From Alteromonas sp. a30 (GTDB lineage Bacteria > Pseudomonadota > Gammaproteobacteria > Enterobacterales > Alteromonadaceae), in assembly GCF_026788005.1 (NCBI RefSeq), contig NZ_JABEPE010000005.1, positions 1-64,000 of the forward strand: 64,000 bases of DNA. The letters run 5' to 3'. Both the position numbers and the translations under genes were made by a program. Shown here one piece after another: positions 24,958-34,630 of the stretch. The number at the start of each line of letters is the position of its first letter. The first letter of the stretch is position 1. Below the pieces are notes generated by a model. The model did not search any database. It was not told the DNA's origin and worked only from the letters and a program-made list of their open reading frames with translations.

Positions 24958-25476
24958 TTAAGCAGCAGGAGATGCCACTTGGTTTAGCACATAGATGCTA
25001 ATCGGTTTCATTGCAAAACGAGGTGTGCTCAATTCTTGATTCAATAGTTCAGCAGTAATCTGATATTTCCCCGACTCAGCAAACTGCAAGTCTACTTGGA
25101 ATTCACCGGCGCTCACTTCTGCGGGGAAATAAGCAATACCGCCATCAAAACTACGAACAGGCATAATGAAACTTTCATCATCAATATCCAGCGTACCAGA
25201 AACGCGAAATACGCCGCCTTGCAAACAAGTGACTTTCACCTCATCCATTGTGGCCAAATCCGAAGGAGCTTTCAGTACATTGCTCACTTGCGTGATCACA
25301 ATATCCGATAACACTGGATTAAGCCTTGCTTGTTCCTCTTCATAAGCTTGCTGCATTTCTGCAAGGAAACTTGCCATGTTTTCCGTTTGCCATTCACTAC
25401 GATCACGTGGATCGTTGGCATAAATTGTTGAGCCAACTTTATAGCCCAAACCTTCGATAAATTCGTGTTCTAACAT
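24958..25476 (-). CDS. Protein encoded between the two fibre paralogs, unknown
   Basis: A 172-residue soluble protein: a helical N-terminal half with an acidic segment (AEMQQAYEEEQARLN) and a beta-rich C-terminal half that looks like an immunoglobulin-like or carbohydrate-binding sandwich. It lies 10 bases after the first fibre gene and 80 before the second. A fibre chaperone or an accessory fibre tip would fit this place, but no family was recognised. Confidence 0.5.
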   Translation of the reverse strand: MLEHEFIEGLGYKVGSTIYANDPRDRSEWQTENMASFLAEMQQAYEEEQARLNPVLSDIVITQVSNVLKAPSDLATMDEVKVTCLQGGVFRVSGTLDIDDESFIMPVRSFDGGIAYFPAEVSAGEFQVDLQFAESGKYQITAELLNQELSTPRFAMKPISIYVLNQVASPAA

Positions 25477-25486
25477 TGTTTTTTCC

Positions 25487-26923
25487 TTAACTTAAGTAAC
25501 CTTTCCAGAGGCCGTAGTAATAATCTGTACCATTGAAATAGAAAGCATCCATATGCCCAAGTGTGGCACCTGAATAAGGATTCACTGATAAAATCAAAGC
25601 TTCATAACTTTGGGGAGTTCGCCACCCCCCTCCCAAAGTGCCCAACTCTGCTTCACAATCCACTACTAAATCACCATTTAATTTTCTAAGCGTAAAATGC
25701 GCCTCTAGCGCCCCAAATGGTTGAACGTCGCCACTAATGTTTGCTCCGTAAATCCTCTTGACATTTTGTGACATAGTTAATGGAATCAAACGTCCATTTT
25801 CAAACGCAATATGCACAGAATAGTTTCGCCCATAGCTTTCATTAACGTTGATATCGCCACTATAAGAGCTAATATCGACGCCAATGCGAAAACTGGGTTG
25901 CCAAGGATTATCCGTTGCAATGAAGGGTAAAACGATAATGTCATTTGCATCCACAAAAGCTTGCAAAGCCATGTCATCAGAAAAAGTTTGTCCGGTTTCA
26001 ACAATATCATCACTGTAGACTTCGATAAGCTGATCGTCTTCTCTCAAAGCAAGAATACAATGCTTAGCGTTGTCATATAACACGCGGTTATAACCTACTG
26101 ACTTTGTTGCCCCATTCCTTATTACTTGAGTAACAAAACCATATTGGTCTTTCACCGTAACATTGTGTTTTAAGCCCACTCTTTTATCAAATGAGTGGCC
26201 ATCGACTCGTAAAACACTATATATCGCACTAGTTGAAGCACGATCTTGCTCATCATAAACCACTTTGAATGTTACCTCTGGTGAAGACAAAGAAGCCAAT
26301 GGCACCACTGCAAAAGCCGTATAATTATGTAAAAAAGTTGGTGACTCTTGAGACTGGTAACTATCCAAATCAATTCGCCAGGTAGCTCTCTGAATATGAG
26401 CCTTATTTTTCTGTAACTCATAATAAAAAGCAGAAGATAAAGGATTATTATTCGAATTTTGGGCTTGATACGCAGGCATTAGTATATGTGAACTACCCGT
26501 TTCACTATCATAAATGGCGTACACCACATTGGAGCGACGCTCGATTGTAGAATTTGTTGAACTTGCAACATAACTCTCTTTTCGCACTTTTCGGGTAAAC
26601 TTATTTTGAAACTGGGTTACTTGATGTTGCACTTCGGGTAACACATTCAGTTTCAACAACTCTTGGTTTAACAACGACACCGCATTGTTAATGCTCTGCA
26701 CATTTTCATCAGCCGATACATCTAACTGAGTTTTCGCATTTTCAAGATTCGATACAGCTATATTCAAATCCCCTTCTGCAACAGCTAATAGTGCTTGCTG
26801 AAAGGTTTGATAACTGGAGAGCTCGTTAATTGCCGCTGCAATGAGTGCGGCCTCTGCTGCGGTTTGCTGCTCAGTATTGAGCCGGTCAATTAACCCTTGA
26901 ACTTGGGTTTCAAGCGTTGCCAT
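25487..26923 (-). CDS. Tail fibre-like protein, first of two paralogs
   Basis: A 478-residue protein with the same design as its paralog: Ala/Gln/Leu-rich stem (about 1-110), beta-rich middle and a C-terminus ending YYYGLWKGYLS. Stem residues such as LLAVAEGDLN and LLNQEL are shared, while the middle has diverged, as expected if the distal part recognises different surface receptors. Its start overlaps the small coiled-coil gene upstream. Receptor binding is inferred from position and architecture. Confidence 0.65.
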   Translation of the reverse strand: MATLETQVQGLIDRLNTEQQTAAEAALIAAAINELSSYQTFQQALLAVAEGDLNIAVSNLENAKTQLDVSADENVQSINNAVSLLNQELLKLNVLPEVQHQVTQFQNKFTRKVRKESYVASSTNSTIERRSNVVYAIYDSETGSSHILMPAYQAQNSNNNPLSSAFYYELQKNKAHIQRATWRIDLDSYQSQESPTFLHNYTAFAVVPLASLSSPEVTFKVVYDEQDRASTSAIYSVLRVDGHSFDKRVGLKHNVTVKDQYGFVTQVIRNGATKSVGYNRVLYDNAKHCILALREDDQLIEVYSDDIVETGQTFSDDMALQAFVDANDIIVLPFIATDNPWQPSFRIGVDISSYSGDINVNESYGRNYSVHIAFENGRLIPLTMSQNVKRIYGANISGDVQPFGALEAHFTLRKLNGDLVVDCEAELGTLGGGWRTPQSYEALILSVNPYSGATLGHMDAFYFNGTDYYYGLWKGYLS

Positions 26924-27131
26924 TTAATACACTCCCTAAATATGGATGACGTTTGATTAATCGCGCTTCTGCGATGCTGATAGTGCGCGCTTCAAGCTCT
27001 GCGACTCTGGTCTCCTGCCCTAACATATCCGCATCGATTTGATTGATGGTTTGTTGTAAACGCCCTAGATCTTCGGAGAGATTACCCGCAGGCAAGGGGT
27101 AACCTCGATTTTCCGTTACCGGATTAGGCAT
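26910..27131 (-). CDS. Small coiled-coil protein of the fibre module
   Basis: A 73-residue protein with NRGYPLPAGNLSEDLGRLQQ followed by a short heptad-like helix with IDADMLGQETRVAELEART. Similar Pro-rich plus coiled-coil pieces occur at the N-termini of phage fibres. It overlaps the genes on both sides by a few bases, and may be a separate fibre attachment piece. Confidence 0.55.
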   Translation of the reverse strand: MPNPVTENRGYPLPAGNLSEDLGRLQQTINQIDADMLGQETRVAELEARTISIAEARLIKRHPYLGSVLNGNA

Positions 27132-28323
27132 TTACCGTCACCGCTCTTAACTGACGTACGCGCGGTCTAGCGGCGGGAGTCCCACTTAATGTCAAACGCA
27201 CACGAACTTGATCGCTGTTAAAGCCAGACAAACCGTAACTCAACTCATTAAAACCATCGTTGGCGGGCTTGCTATCATCTTGACTCATACTCGTCCAAAC
27301 GCCGTCGATTTCCGCTTCTACCCCCACACTAGCGCCAGATGGCAAGCTCGCTTCAAAAGTCACATTCAAATTTACATTGGTTCCGCCGGGAAACGCTCGA
27401 GTCACGTAAGAACCCGTTGCTTGTTGTTTACCAGAGATTAGTTGCACGCCCTGATAAAGCACCGGGCTTAAATCGGATGCACCCGTCATACGTGCTTTGA
27501 CATTCACTTCACCAGACAAGGGAGTCGTTAGGTTTAACGGCTGCTCTTCTTGAGCGGAATATTCGTTGCCATTGGCATCAGTGACAATGAACTGCACATT
27601 GGTTTGAGAATCAGGCCGCTCTACCCCGCCCAAAGAGACTAAATCCGTTGCGCCATCAAGTGTGACCTTGCCTAAATCAATATCTTGGGATGTGTTAGTA
27701 AACTTGGCGGCATATAGTCTGAATCGTAGGTCTCGTTCTTGATGCGGCGTCCATGTCACCGCATTGGAAGACGAAAGCAACACCCCAACCTGATACGGCT
27801 GACGTGTTTGCCACTGTTTTGTTACCGCAGAGTATTTCCCTAACTCCGCAATAGCTAAGGAGTGTTCTCCATCATCCGTTAGGAAAACCATCGCATACTC
27901 TTTACCGCCATCAAGCACAACCGGACTAAACTGGAATTGTGTGGCACTTGGATACACGCCTAATTCCGACGCTGAAAGCTCAGACTCTGCTATTATCACT
28001 TCGTTCGGAAGACCTAAACTGGTCTCGCGAATTTGACAACGAACCGGCGTCGAACCAATTTCTTTAACCCATACATCCACTGCCGCAACGATGGTTGTTT
28101 CATCCAACGTAAAGGTTTGTGCCAAAGGATCTGAGCGTAAAATTGTTACCGTTTGGACTCGACGTCTAGTAAAAGTTTGAACCTGAGAACTCCCGGTATA
28201 AGTCGTTTCGCCGCGACTACCACCTTCCCCTGTAAAAGCCACTGATTTTGTTCCCACCGGAACACCAGAAGGCACATTAAAGCGCCCTCTTACGATGCCA
28301 TTTGCATCTGCAACTATACTCAT
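27124..28323 (-). CDS. Baseplate/fibre adaptor protein, beta-rich
   Basis: A 399-residue protein starting with an Ig-like module typical of phage tail adaptors (DANGIVRGRFNVPSGVPVGT) and continuing with RSDPLAQTFTLDE, a segment seen in large phage structural proteins downstream of DUF4815 proteins. The C-terminal part is beta-rich. It probably connects fibres to the baseplate. The assignment depends on neighbourhood and weak motif similarity. Confidence 0.55.
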   Translation of the reverse strand: MSIVADANGIVRGRFNVPSGVPVGTKSVAFTGEGGSRGETTYTGSSQVQTFTRRRVQTVTILRSDPLAQTFTLDETTIVAAVDVWVKEIGSTPVRCQIRETSLGLPNEVIIAESELSASELGVYPSATQFQFSPVVLDGGKEYAMVFLTDDGEHSLAIAELGKYSAVTKQWQTRQPYQVGVLLSSSNAVTWTPHQERDLRFRLYAAKFTNTSQDIDLGKVTLDGATDLVSLGGVERPDSQTNVQFIVTDANGNEYSAQEEQPLNLTTPLSGEVNVKARMTGASDLSPVLYQGVQLISGKQQATGSYVTRAFPGGTNVNLNVTFEASLPSGASVGVEAEIDGVWTSMSQDDSKPANDGFNELSYGLSGFNSDQVRVRLTLSGTPAARPRVRQLRAVTVNA

Positions 28324-28327
28324 GCCG

Positions 28328-30265
28328 TTATACTCCCGTTACTGGCAATAACTCGCCATCAAATTCAACATTGTCCAGCGTTTCCCCCGGACCAAATCCA
28401 GTGATGGTAAAACTCACGCTACGAGGTCGTAAATTGGGTAAGTTACGTTGACTTACCAAGCGCGTTTCTGTGTTCACTGAAGACGAAATACTTCTAACCA
28501 AACCGCCTCCTCGCTGGAAAATACGAGTAATAGGACTCAGCCATACCGATTGGCTAATTACCCAGTTGTCAATCGCTGGCGATAAACGCACACGGGCAGG
28601 AACAGGCTCAAATACGCGATACGGATTGATCTTCATTTCGCCAGTATCAGCAAGCTGTTCAATAACGGGTTCTAACTCGAAATCTAGGGTAGCGTTTTCA
28701 GTCAAGTTCAGATCATGAACCTCAGCATCAATACTTAAAACAAGTTCGCCATCCACAATAGAAGCAGTCTGTTCTTCACCTTGGTCACGCAAGCTATCGT
28801 CAGAGAACGGTTCAACAAAAACCCCCAACTTTGAAGCTGGCGTTGAGGCATTCACCGCATTGTTTAATCGTTCTAGCGCGAGCAACTGATACAAATCCGC
28901 AATTTGTTGCTTCATCGCAGCCAATTCTGGCATTGAAACAGCGCGAATCGCTTGCAAAGTAATATCTGGTGCTGTGTTTTCACGCCATGACTGCTCAACC
29001 GTCGCCAACACTAGCTGGCTACTGGGTGAAATCGGAGCTTGAGGTTGATAAGGGTGACTGACCCCTTTGATTTTGCGTACTTCGCCATTTACTTCAATAG
29101 TGATTAAGTCAATGCGCGGCATTTTCCATTGATAGTCAATGAAAACATCCGTGTTTGCTACCGCTCCTGAAATCACCAATCCATTCTCGTCCTGAGATTC
29201 AATGACCGCATCAGTGCGATAACGATAAGTGACATCGTAACTTGAGCCCGGAGAAGGCTCTGCGCCCGTTAATGACCAGTCAACTGAATTCCCCGTAAGT
29301 TTAAAGTCGGTGCCATTAACATAAGTGGTTCCGGCTTGTTCCACACTAACGATCGATACCACAGACGGATCAGGTAATGGGTCAGATGCACCAGCAAAGG
29401 CACCATGGGTAATTGTCGCTGTTTTTTCGGCTGCAACATCCACTTTGCGAATGTCATGAATTGGGCTGAAATCGGTGTCGATACGCATTTGTTGTTGCGC
29501 ATCAGGCACAAAGGTCACAGGCTCTGATTCAATCAGCTGCAAATCTGGGTCCACTGCAAACGATTTACGAATTGACGCAGGCAATGCAATTTCGAACCCA
29601 TCAATGTGTGCTTTACCTTCGGTAATATTGAAGGTTTGCATGGCATTTTCTTGGTTACGGAAAAGCACGCCTAAGCCATCAACTAAATAGCTACCGCCGT
29701 TGGCTTCTCTGTCGTAACGCGCAATTGCACTCGTTACCGCATTAAGCTGCGGAGGCGGCTCGTTAATAATTTGCACACCTTGGTCTATACGATGAACCGG
29801 ATAAAAGTTCCCCGGAGAATCTTCTGTAGACAATCCCCATGTTGCCGTTACTTCGCGCCTTGCTGCGCCCGGTTCATCATGAGATTCAGTGCCAATAGCT
29901 GGGTCGCGTAAGCTTGGATCATCTAATTCCGTAACAACGCGATCCACTAACCAAATACCGACGACTTGAATATCATCAAGGGCAATATTAAAGCTGGCTT
30001 CTGGCACATTGTGGACTAAACCACGAATGTATACTTTTGCATCTGTGACTAACGTTGTGCCATTTTCAGTATCAATGTTGATGCTACCACCTTCGATAAC
30101 ATCGCCATCACGCATGATCGCATTACCTGTGCGACCTAACATGTCGAAGAACATGCCCTGAAGGTCATTCAGTTCTCGTCCTTGCAAATGATTACCCACT
30201 CGAAACATTAATTCATGGAAACGTTTTTCTGGGTCATAGGTTTTGTAATATCTGTCCAAGCTCAT
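28328..30265 (-). CDS. DUF4815 tail/baseplate protein
   Basis: A 645-residue protein whose N-terminus (YDPEKRFHELMFRVGNHLQG, then ELNDLQ and GDVIEGG) matches the DUF4815 family of phage baseplate or fibre-network proteins. The middle is beta-rich with VDPDLQLIESEPVTF and DIRKVD segments; the C-terminus is divergent. It starts within the last bases of the upstream gene. Such a protein is not part of the classical P2 tail, so the fibre end of this locus is a mosaic. Confidence 0.7.
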   Translation of the reverse strand: MSLDRYYKTYDPEKRFHELMFRVGNHLQGRELNDLQGMFFDMLGRTGNAIMRDGDVIEGGSINIDTENGTTLVTDAKVYIRGLVHNVPEASFNIALDDIQVVGIWLVDRVVTELDDPSLRDPAIGTESHDEPGAARREVTATWGLSTEDSPGNFYPVHRIDQGVQIINEPPPQLNAVTSAIARYDREANGGSYLVDGLGVLFRNQENAMQTFNITEGKAHIDGFEIALPASIRKSFAVDPDLQLIESEPVTFVPDAQQQMRIDTDFSPIHDIRKVDVAAEKTATITHGAFAGASDPLPDPSVVSIVSVEQAGTTYVNGTDFKLTGNSVDWSLTGAEPSPGSSYDVTYRYRTDAVIESQDENGLVISGAVANTDVFIDYQWKMPRIDLITIEVNGEVRKIKGVSHPYQPQAPISPSSQLVLATVEQSWRENTAPDITLQAIRAVSMPELAAMKQQIADLYQLLALERLNNAVNASTPASKLGVFVEPFSDDSLRDQGEEQTASIVDGELVLSIDAEVHDLNLTENATLDFELEPVIEQLADTGEMKINPYRVFEPVPARVRLSPAIDNWVISQSVWLSPITRIFQRGGGLVRSISSSVNTETRLVSQRNLPNLRPRSVSFTITGFGPGETLDNVEFDGELLPVTGV

Positions 30266-30741
30266 AAGGAAATCACATACTCATAGGTTGATCGGGTACC
30301 CACGGTGCGTTCACGTGGCCCAAAGTTACTTAACAAGGCCGCCCGGCCCACCTTTTCAATTTGCTCTGGAGCAAAATACTTTTGTCCTGGGGGTAAGCCC
30401 TCAACAATTTCAGTGCCGATATACACCATGGTTTCTCGAATCACTTCGCCTTGTGCATCTTCGAAGTCATAACGAAATTCAACGTAGAGATGGTTAGTGG
30501 GTTCTGCTGAAATGCTGAAAGAGCCCGATGACAGCACGATTTCCCCAAGTTCATCAGGGACGACATACTGAGTGCGGGACACTTGGCGAAAACCAATAGG
30601 GTCTTGCAATGCCATTTGCGTCCTTTCTTCCGATGGCGGGGTTTGCCATTCACTATCACCACGCCCCCAGGCTAAATAAATGCTTTCCTTTTCAATAGCC
30701 TCAGCTATAAAGGTTCGAATATCGTCAACTACTATAGTCAC
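30262..30741 (-). CDS. Hypothetical baseplate-associated protein
   Basis: A 159-residue soluble protein with SIYLAWGRGDSEWQTPPSEE and a beta-rich centre. It overlaps the 3' end of the gpI gene by 17 bases and the DUF4815 start by four, so it is part of the same translational chain. Proteins with this AWGRG type of N-terminus accompany DUF4815 genes in phage baseplates, as far as I recall. Precise role unknown. Confidence 0.55.
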   Translation of the reverse strand: MTIVVDDIRTFIAEAIEKESIYLAWGRGDSEWQTPPSEERTQMALQDPIGFRQVSRTQYVVPDELGEIVLSSGSFSISAEPTNHLYVEFRYDFEDAQGEVIRETMVYIGTEIVEGLPPGQKYFAPEQIEKVGRAALLSNFGPRERTVGTRSTYEYVISL

Positions 30742-31900
30742 TGTGTTTTATTCCTATTGTGATGTGTTCAAATGAAGTCCATTCACGTTCATCCCAAACT
30801 CCAAGCCATTGCAGCCCTAAGTTGCGAACAGACAAGGTTTGACTGTCAGTTAATGTGAATGCATCTATGGTTGAAATAGTGGGTAAAACTTGTTGCGCCG
30901 AGATCAGGGCATAGCCATCATCTCCAACAAAGGGCACGTCTAAAGTACCGTTTTCGGTATAAGTAAGGCGCTGCACTACATGAAGTGGTTCGCATTCAAG
31001 TCGGTATAGGTCCCCTAAGCGACTGACTGATAACCGCACAGGCTCACCTATTGTTTTGACTTGAGTTAATCCAAGATAACTGCGGTCAGAACTCAGTTTT
31101 GTCCCGGACAGGGTCATGTGTGAGTAAGAGAATCGGCGATGATCTAACGCAATAACGCTAGGGTCGAAGCTGACTATCTGCGAGTTCCGGTCAAAAACGC
31201 CTTCGCCACTGCGTGGAATGGCTTTATCGCCCAGTTTAAATACACCGAGTAACATCTGGTGAGGGTTATACATAACACTCTCTGTTACTTGATGACTCAC
31301 CGCCTCATCAACACGAATGGATGGCCCAGTTGCGACATCGCTAAAACGGTCTGCAAAACTCCATTTAACGCCCTGATGGCGTACCCCGCTCGCATCAGAT
31401 AATAGTGCGTCGCCCAGACGATGTTGGGACAACTTAAGTGCCCGTATATCGTAATCATGCCAAACACGCCATAATCGGTTTGCGACTGGCGCTGACAAAG
31501 ACGAGATGCCAATAATATCTAGAATTTCAGCACTTTGCGGGATACGCCCGGACTCAAGCATAAAGCGGTGTGAATTCACACCCGGGCCAAACTCTTCTAA
31601 CGTTGCGTTATCAAAATCGATCCAAGACAGCCCCACCTTTAATGACTCTGGTGTGCCTCGAATACGTTGCCATAACAATCCATTGGTAATGGCTTGGCGT
31701 TTATCCATCAAATACGGACTAATTTCATCCAGTCCATATTCCCAAATTAGCCAGTCTAAAAATGCATCCGGCGGTGCATGTTTTAGCTCAGCTAAGGTAT
31801 CAATCCCAAGATTTAAGGCGTTATCTATTTGATTCGCACTTAGTACATCTCGTTGCAAACGCGATGCATTGGGAGGTAATAAAGCTGATGCATCGGTCAT
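30725..31900 (-). CDS. I: Tail protein I (baseplate)
   Basis: A 391-residue protein whose first ~180 residues have the P2 gpI pattern: LLPPNASRLQRDVLSA, LDWLIWEYGLDEI and RQAITNGLLWQRIRGTPES. gpI with J and W forms the wedge of the baseplate. P2 gpI is about half this length; the extra C-terminal ~200 beta-rich residues may hold the non-P2 fibre network. It overlaps J by four bases. Confidence 0.85.
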   Translation of the reverse strand: MTDASALLPPNASRLQRDVLSANQIDNALNLGIDTLAELKHAPPDAFLDWLIWEYGLDEISPYLMDKRQAITNGLLWQRIRGTPESLKVGLSWIDFDNATLEEFGPGVNSHRFMLESGRIPQSAEILDIIGISSLSAPVANRLWRVWHDYDIRALKLSQHRLGDALLSDASGVRHQGVKWSFADRFSDVATGPSIRVDEAVSHQVTESVMYNPHQMLLGVFKLGDKAIPRSGEGVFDRNSQIVSFDPSVIALDHRRFSYSHMTLSGTKLSSDRSYLGLTQVKTIGEPVRLSVSRLGDLYRLECEPLHVVQRLTYTENGTLDVPFVGDDGYALISAQQVLPTISTIDAFTLTDSQTLSVRNLGLQWLGVWDEREWTSFEHITIGIKHSDYSS

Positions 31901-32727
31901 TCACGCCTCCCTGCTAAATTCAGTTGAATGTGACCCGGCACGATATATTGGTTGGCAGATGCCAGTGTGAGTCCAGTGGGAGTCATTAACTCAACACTAT
32001 GAACTCCTGATAGGTGCAGACGACTATCAAGCCAGCTTCGGGATAAATCCCATCCGAGCCCTGCTGCTGATTTCCAAGCAGAAATGAGCGAATTTTGCAA
32101 TTCATCAAAAATGACTTGGGGTGTGTCACTAAGCAGATGAATATCAGCTTCAACATCCACTGCAATAGCTTCTGCTGGCAACACTAAGACTTCATGACCA
32201 ATAACACGCACATCTTCAGCGGTGACTTTTTCTCGTACTTTGGCCACGGTATCTTGAATGTCGAAGCCATCCCGAACCAAGACAGACACTCGCACTTGTC
32301 CTTGCTCGGGGCTATCAACTGCCACATCTCGAATCGCTAAGGGATCAACCGCGATTGCGCGGCTCCGGTAATGCGCGGCACCGCCTGCGGTTGACGAGGC
32401 AATATTTTCCTGACGGATTCGTAACCGATAACCACCGTCAGATTCTCCACTTGCTCGACGCAAGCCGTAGAAATCCCCTAGCTGATCTAAATCGTCCCCT
32501 GTTGCAAATCCCAATAAGTTCGCTAACGCGACATCATTAATCCGCTGGCGATTGAGCAACTGCTGATAGGCCTCTACTTGAAAAAGCTGGACAATGGGGT
32601 CGCTATCTAAGTCGATCACATCAATATAATTGGGGTTGATAGAAAGCAGCCTTTCTTTGCGTGCTTGCACCAACTGCTCCAAGGTGACGGTTTCTAAAAT
32701 TTGAGGTTTAGGATAATTCGGTATCAT
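31897..32727 (-). CDS. J: Baseplate assembly protein J
   Basis: A protein of about 276 residues with the gpJ features: LEQLVQARKERLL at the start, YRLRIRQENIASSTAGGAAHYRSRA in the middle (shown here only by its position near residues 100-125) and beta-rich domains after. It is the large wedge protein of P2/Mu-type baseplates. The start is uncertain; I prefer the ATG at 32727, within the end of W, over one six codons upstream. Confidence 0.9.
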   Translation of the reverse strand: MIPNYPKPQILETVTLEQLVQARKERLLSINPNYIDVIDLDSDPIVQLFQVEAYQQLLNRQRINDVALANLLGFATGDDLDQLGDFYGLRRASGESDGGYRLRIRQENIASSTAGGAAHYRSRAIAVDPLAIRDVAVDSPEQGQVRVSVLVRDGFDIQDTVAKVREKVTAEDVRVIGHEVLVLPAEAIAVDVEADIHLLSDTPQVIFDELQNSLISAWKSAAGLGWDLSRSWLDSRLHLSGVHSVELMTPTGLTLASANQYIVPGHIQLNLAGRRE

Positions 32728-33061
32728 TGATAACAATCCCATCAATGGTCAGCGGTTCACCATTTGGTAAATACTCACCACTGACGTTTAAAATAATTTT
32801 TCCCGGTAAAGTTTGCTGAATCGATACATCGTCGAGACGAAACCTTGGCTCCCATAGCAACAAAGCCTCGGCTGTTGCGGCTATCACATCGAGCCCCCAA
32901 GAATCCGTTGTTGGCTTATCAATTAAGTCATACAGCCTCGAACCAAAAGTACGCAGCCCAACTCGACTACCAAGAGGTGTTGACAGAATGATTCGGATGG
33001 ATTGCCGTACATGGGCAACGCCACTTAGCGGCTCACCCGTAATTGCATTTGTTCCAGCCAT
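32708..33061 (-). CDS. W: Baseplate protein W (gp25-like)
   Basis: A 117-residue protein of the gp25/gpW family: GEPLSGVAHVRQSIRIILST, then GSRVGLRTFGSRLYDLID and WEPRF. It lies at the contact between sheath and baseplate and starts sheath assembly. Two bases separate it from V. Confidence 0.93.
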   Translation of the reverse strand: MAGTNAITGEPLSGVAHVRQSIRIILSTPLGSRVGLRTFGSRLYDLIDKPTTDSWGLDVIAATAEALLLWEPRFRLDDVSIQQTLPGKIILNVSGEYLPNGEPLTIDGIVINDTELS

Positions 33062-33063
33062 AG

Positions 33064-33726
33064 TTATTCCGGTTTTAACGTTTTTGCTCCCCCTGAGGCG
33101 ACGCCCGGGTGAACATGTTTGGTTAATGAAACGCCGCCACCTTTGACTTCATCGGTTGCGGAGATTTGTGCATCAGAATGGATATTTTTCGTTGCTGACA
33201 CATCCCCATCTACAGAGGTTGTGCCAACAATGTGTGTGTCTCCATTGATGTTGACATTGCCGTTTATGGTGACAGGACCATCGATGGTAGCCCCTCCACT
33301 AACTTCAATATGAATGGTGCCATCCGGTGCCATCGCGATATGAAAGTGACTCTCAGCTCTATCAAAAATAAAGCTTGTTCCATCTTTAAACAGTTGTTGA
33401 GTTTGTTCGGCGTTGTCTTGAGGTGCTGGGAATTCGCCTTGATACAGGCTGCCGATAATAACGCCCTGTGAAAAATCACCATTTGGGCATAAAACGACAA
33501 CATATTCCCCGACATCTAACGGCTGCCAATGGATATTGTGTGCCGCTCTTTGCACAGCGTACGCTAACCAAGTGCTTTGCAAATCTCCATCAGACACCTT
33601 GACACGTCCAACAAACTCTTCTTCACCTAATTCCAGCACTTTACAAAAGCGCACCAACCCCGCCATTTTTCGGTTTAATTCAGCAACGTTAAACGGGGTG
33701 GACGAGTTCATGATCAGACTTTGCAT
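33064..33726 (-). CDS. V: Baseplate spike protein V
   Basis: A 220-residue P2 gpV homolog. The N-terminal OB-fold is at about residues 25-95 (RVKVSDGDLQSTWLAYA), followed by a beta-helix-forming repeat (VTINGNVNINGDTHIVG) and a tip with LTKHVHPG, the HxH motif that binds iron at the apex of P2-type spikes. AAGGAGA five bases before the ATG at 33726 supports this start. It pierces the target outer membrane. Confidence 0.93.
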   Translation of the reverse strand: MQSLIMNSSTPFNVAELNRKMAGLVRFCKVLELGEEEFVGRVKVSDGDLQSTWLAYAVQRAAHNIHWQPLDVGEYVVVLCPNGDFSQGVIIGSLYQGEFPAPQDNAEQTQQLFKDGTSFIFDRAESHFHIAMAPDGTIHIEVSGGATIDGPVTINGNVNINGDTHIVGTTSVDGDVSATKNIHSDAQISATDEVKGGGVSLTKHVHPGVASGGAKTLKPE

Positions 33727-34228
33727 GAGGCTCTCCTTTTTTTACCCTAGCGATATAGATGTTTTGAGGAGTGATAGCAGTAGCATCCCAATAGGAAGTG
33801 CCTAAGTGTAAAGTTTGCTGAAACCCCACTTTCCACGCCAATGCATTACCTGAAGTCGACAAGATCTGCATATCAGGGACTGAGACAATATGTTCTGCTG
33901 CTTGAGTCACTCCGGTTTCAGGAAGCCACACACTGTTATCACGCAACTCCTGCATCACGGATAACGCAAAGCGACGTAAACTTAACTGCAAATCCGGCGT
34001 ATCTTCTGCCAGAACACAGTGCAGCCCCCATTGCACTTGTACGACGACTTTGTCGTGCAAATCTGTTTGTAACAGCAAGTTTTCAATATCAATTAAAATC
34101 GCAGGAGCCGTTACTGAACTAGCATTTTCTGACTCCCAAAAAGACACATTTACCCCGTTAAGTGCTGTCGTTAACTGGGACTTCATGGCATCAATAACCT
34201 GTACTAACCCATCCGTCGGTTGCGTCAT
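33689..34228 (-). CDS. Tail terminator/completion-like protein
   Basis: A 179-residue protein, first of the tail block, overlapping V by 38 bases. Its composition and the central LQTDLHDKVVVQVQWGLHCV and RRFALSVMQELRD segments resemble Mu gp37/DUF1834-type or P2 gpR-type tail completion proteins. In tailocins such a protein caps the tube. I am sure it belongs to the tail locus, but less sure of the family. Confidence 0.6.
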   Translation of the reverse strand: MTQPTDGLVQVIDAMKSQLTTALNGVNVSFWESENASSVTAPAILIDIENLLLQTDLHDKVVVQVQWGLHCVLAEDTPDLQLSLRRFALSVMQELRDNSVWLPETGVTQAAEHIVSVPDMQILSTSGNALAWKVGFQQTLHLGTSYWDATAITPQNIYIARVKKGEPHAKSDHELVHPV

Positions 34229-34356
34229 GGAACTCTCTCTTTAATTTGTTTGGTTAAGGTCGAACTACGTGTCCTCAAACCCAATCCTTATTGAGTAAAA
34301 TGCTCATCCCTGAACAGGAGCAATAAATTGGGTGCCCTTTGCGGGCGAGAGGAAAA

Positions 34357-34596
34357 TTACCGGCTGTCGGGTGACTCCGGCGATGTGTCTAATTCTTGGT
34401 TTAATTTAGCAACTTGTAGCTGATGCAACTCATGTTGGCGCTTATCAATGCGACGTTTGAAATATATGTTGGTAATGAACGTCAACACCGCAATTAACAA
34501 GCCTGTTGCAGCTATCATTTCTTGTGATGTCAGTGCCGAAAACCCGAACGTGAAAGCAGACGTGACGTAGTTGACCACAGAAAAACGGTCAGACAT
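34357..34596 (-). CDS. Phage holin, HP1-like
   Basis: A 79-residue protein starting MSDRFSVVNYVTSAFTFGFS, with one clear membrane helix (AATGLLIAVLTFITNIYF) and a charged C-terminus KRRIDKRQHELHQLQ. It resembles the small holins of HP1-type phages. AAGGTG lies before the ATG at 34596; an upstream ATG adds ten residues but is less likely. It makes the inner membrane lesion that lets the endolysin act. Confidence 0.72.
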   Translation of the reverse strand: MSDRFSVVNYVTSAFTFGFSALTSQEMIAATGLLIAVLTFITNIYFKRRIDKRQHELHQLQVAKLNQELDTSPESPDSR

Positions 34597-34630
34597 CTGA
34601 TACACCTTTTTGTTCTTGGGGAGCACAGAG

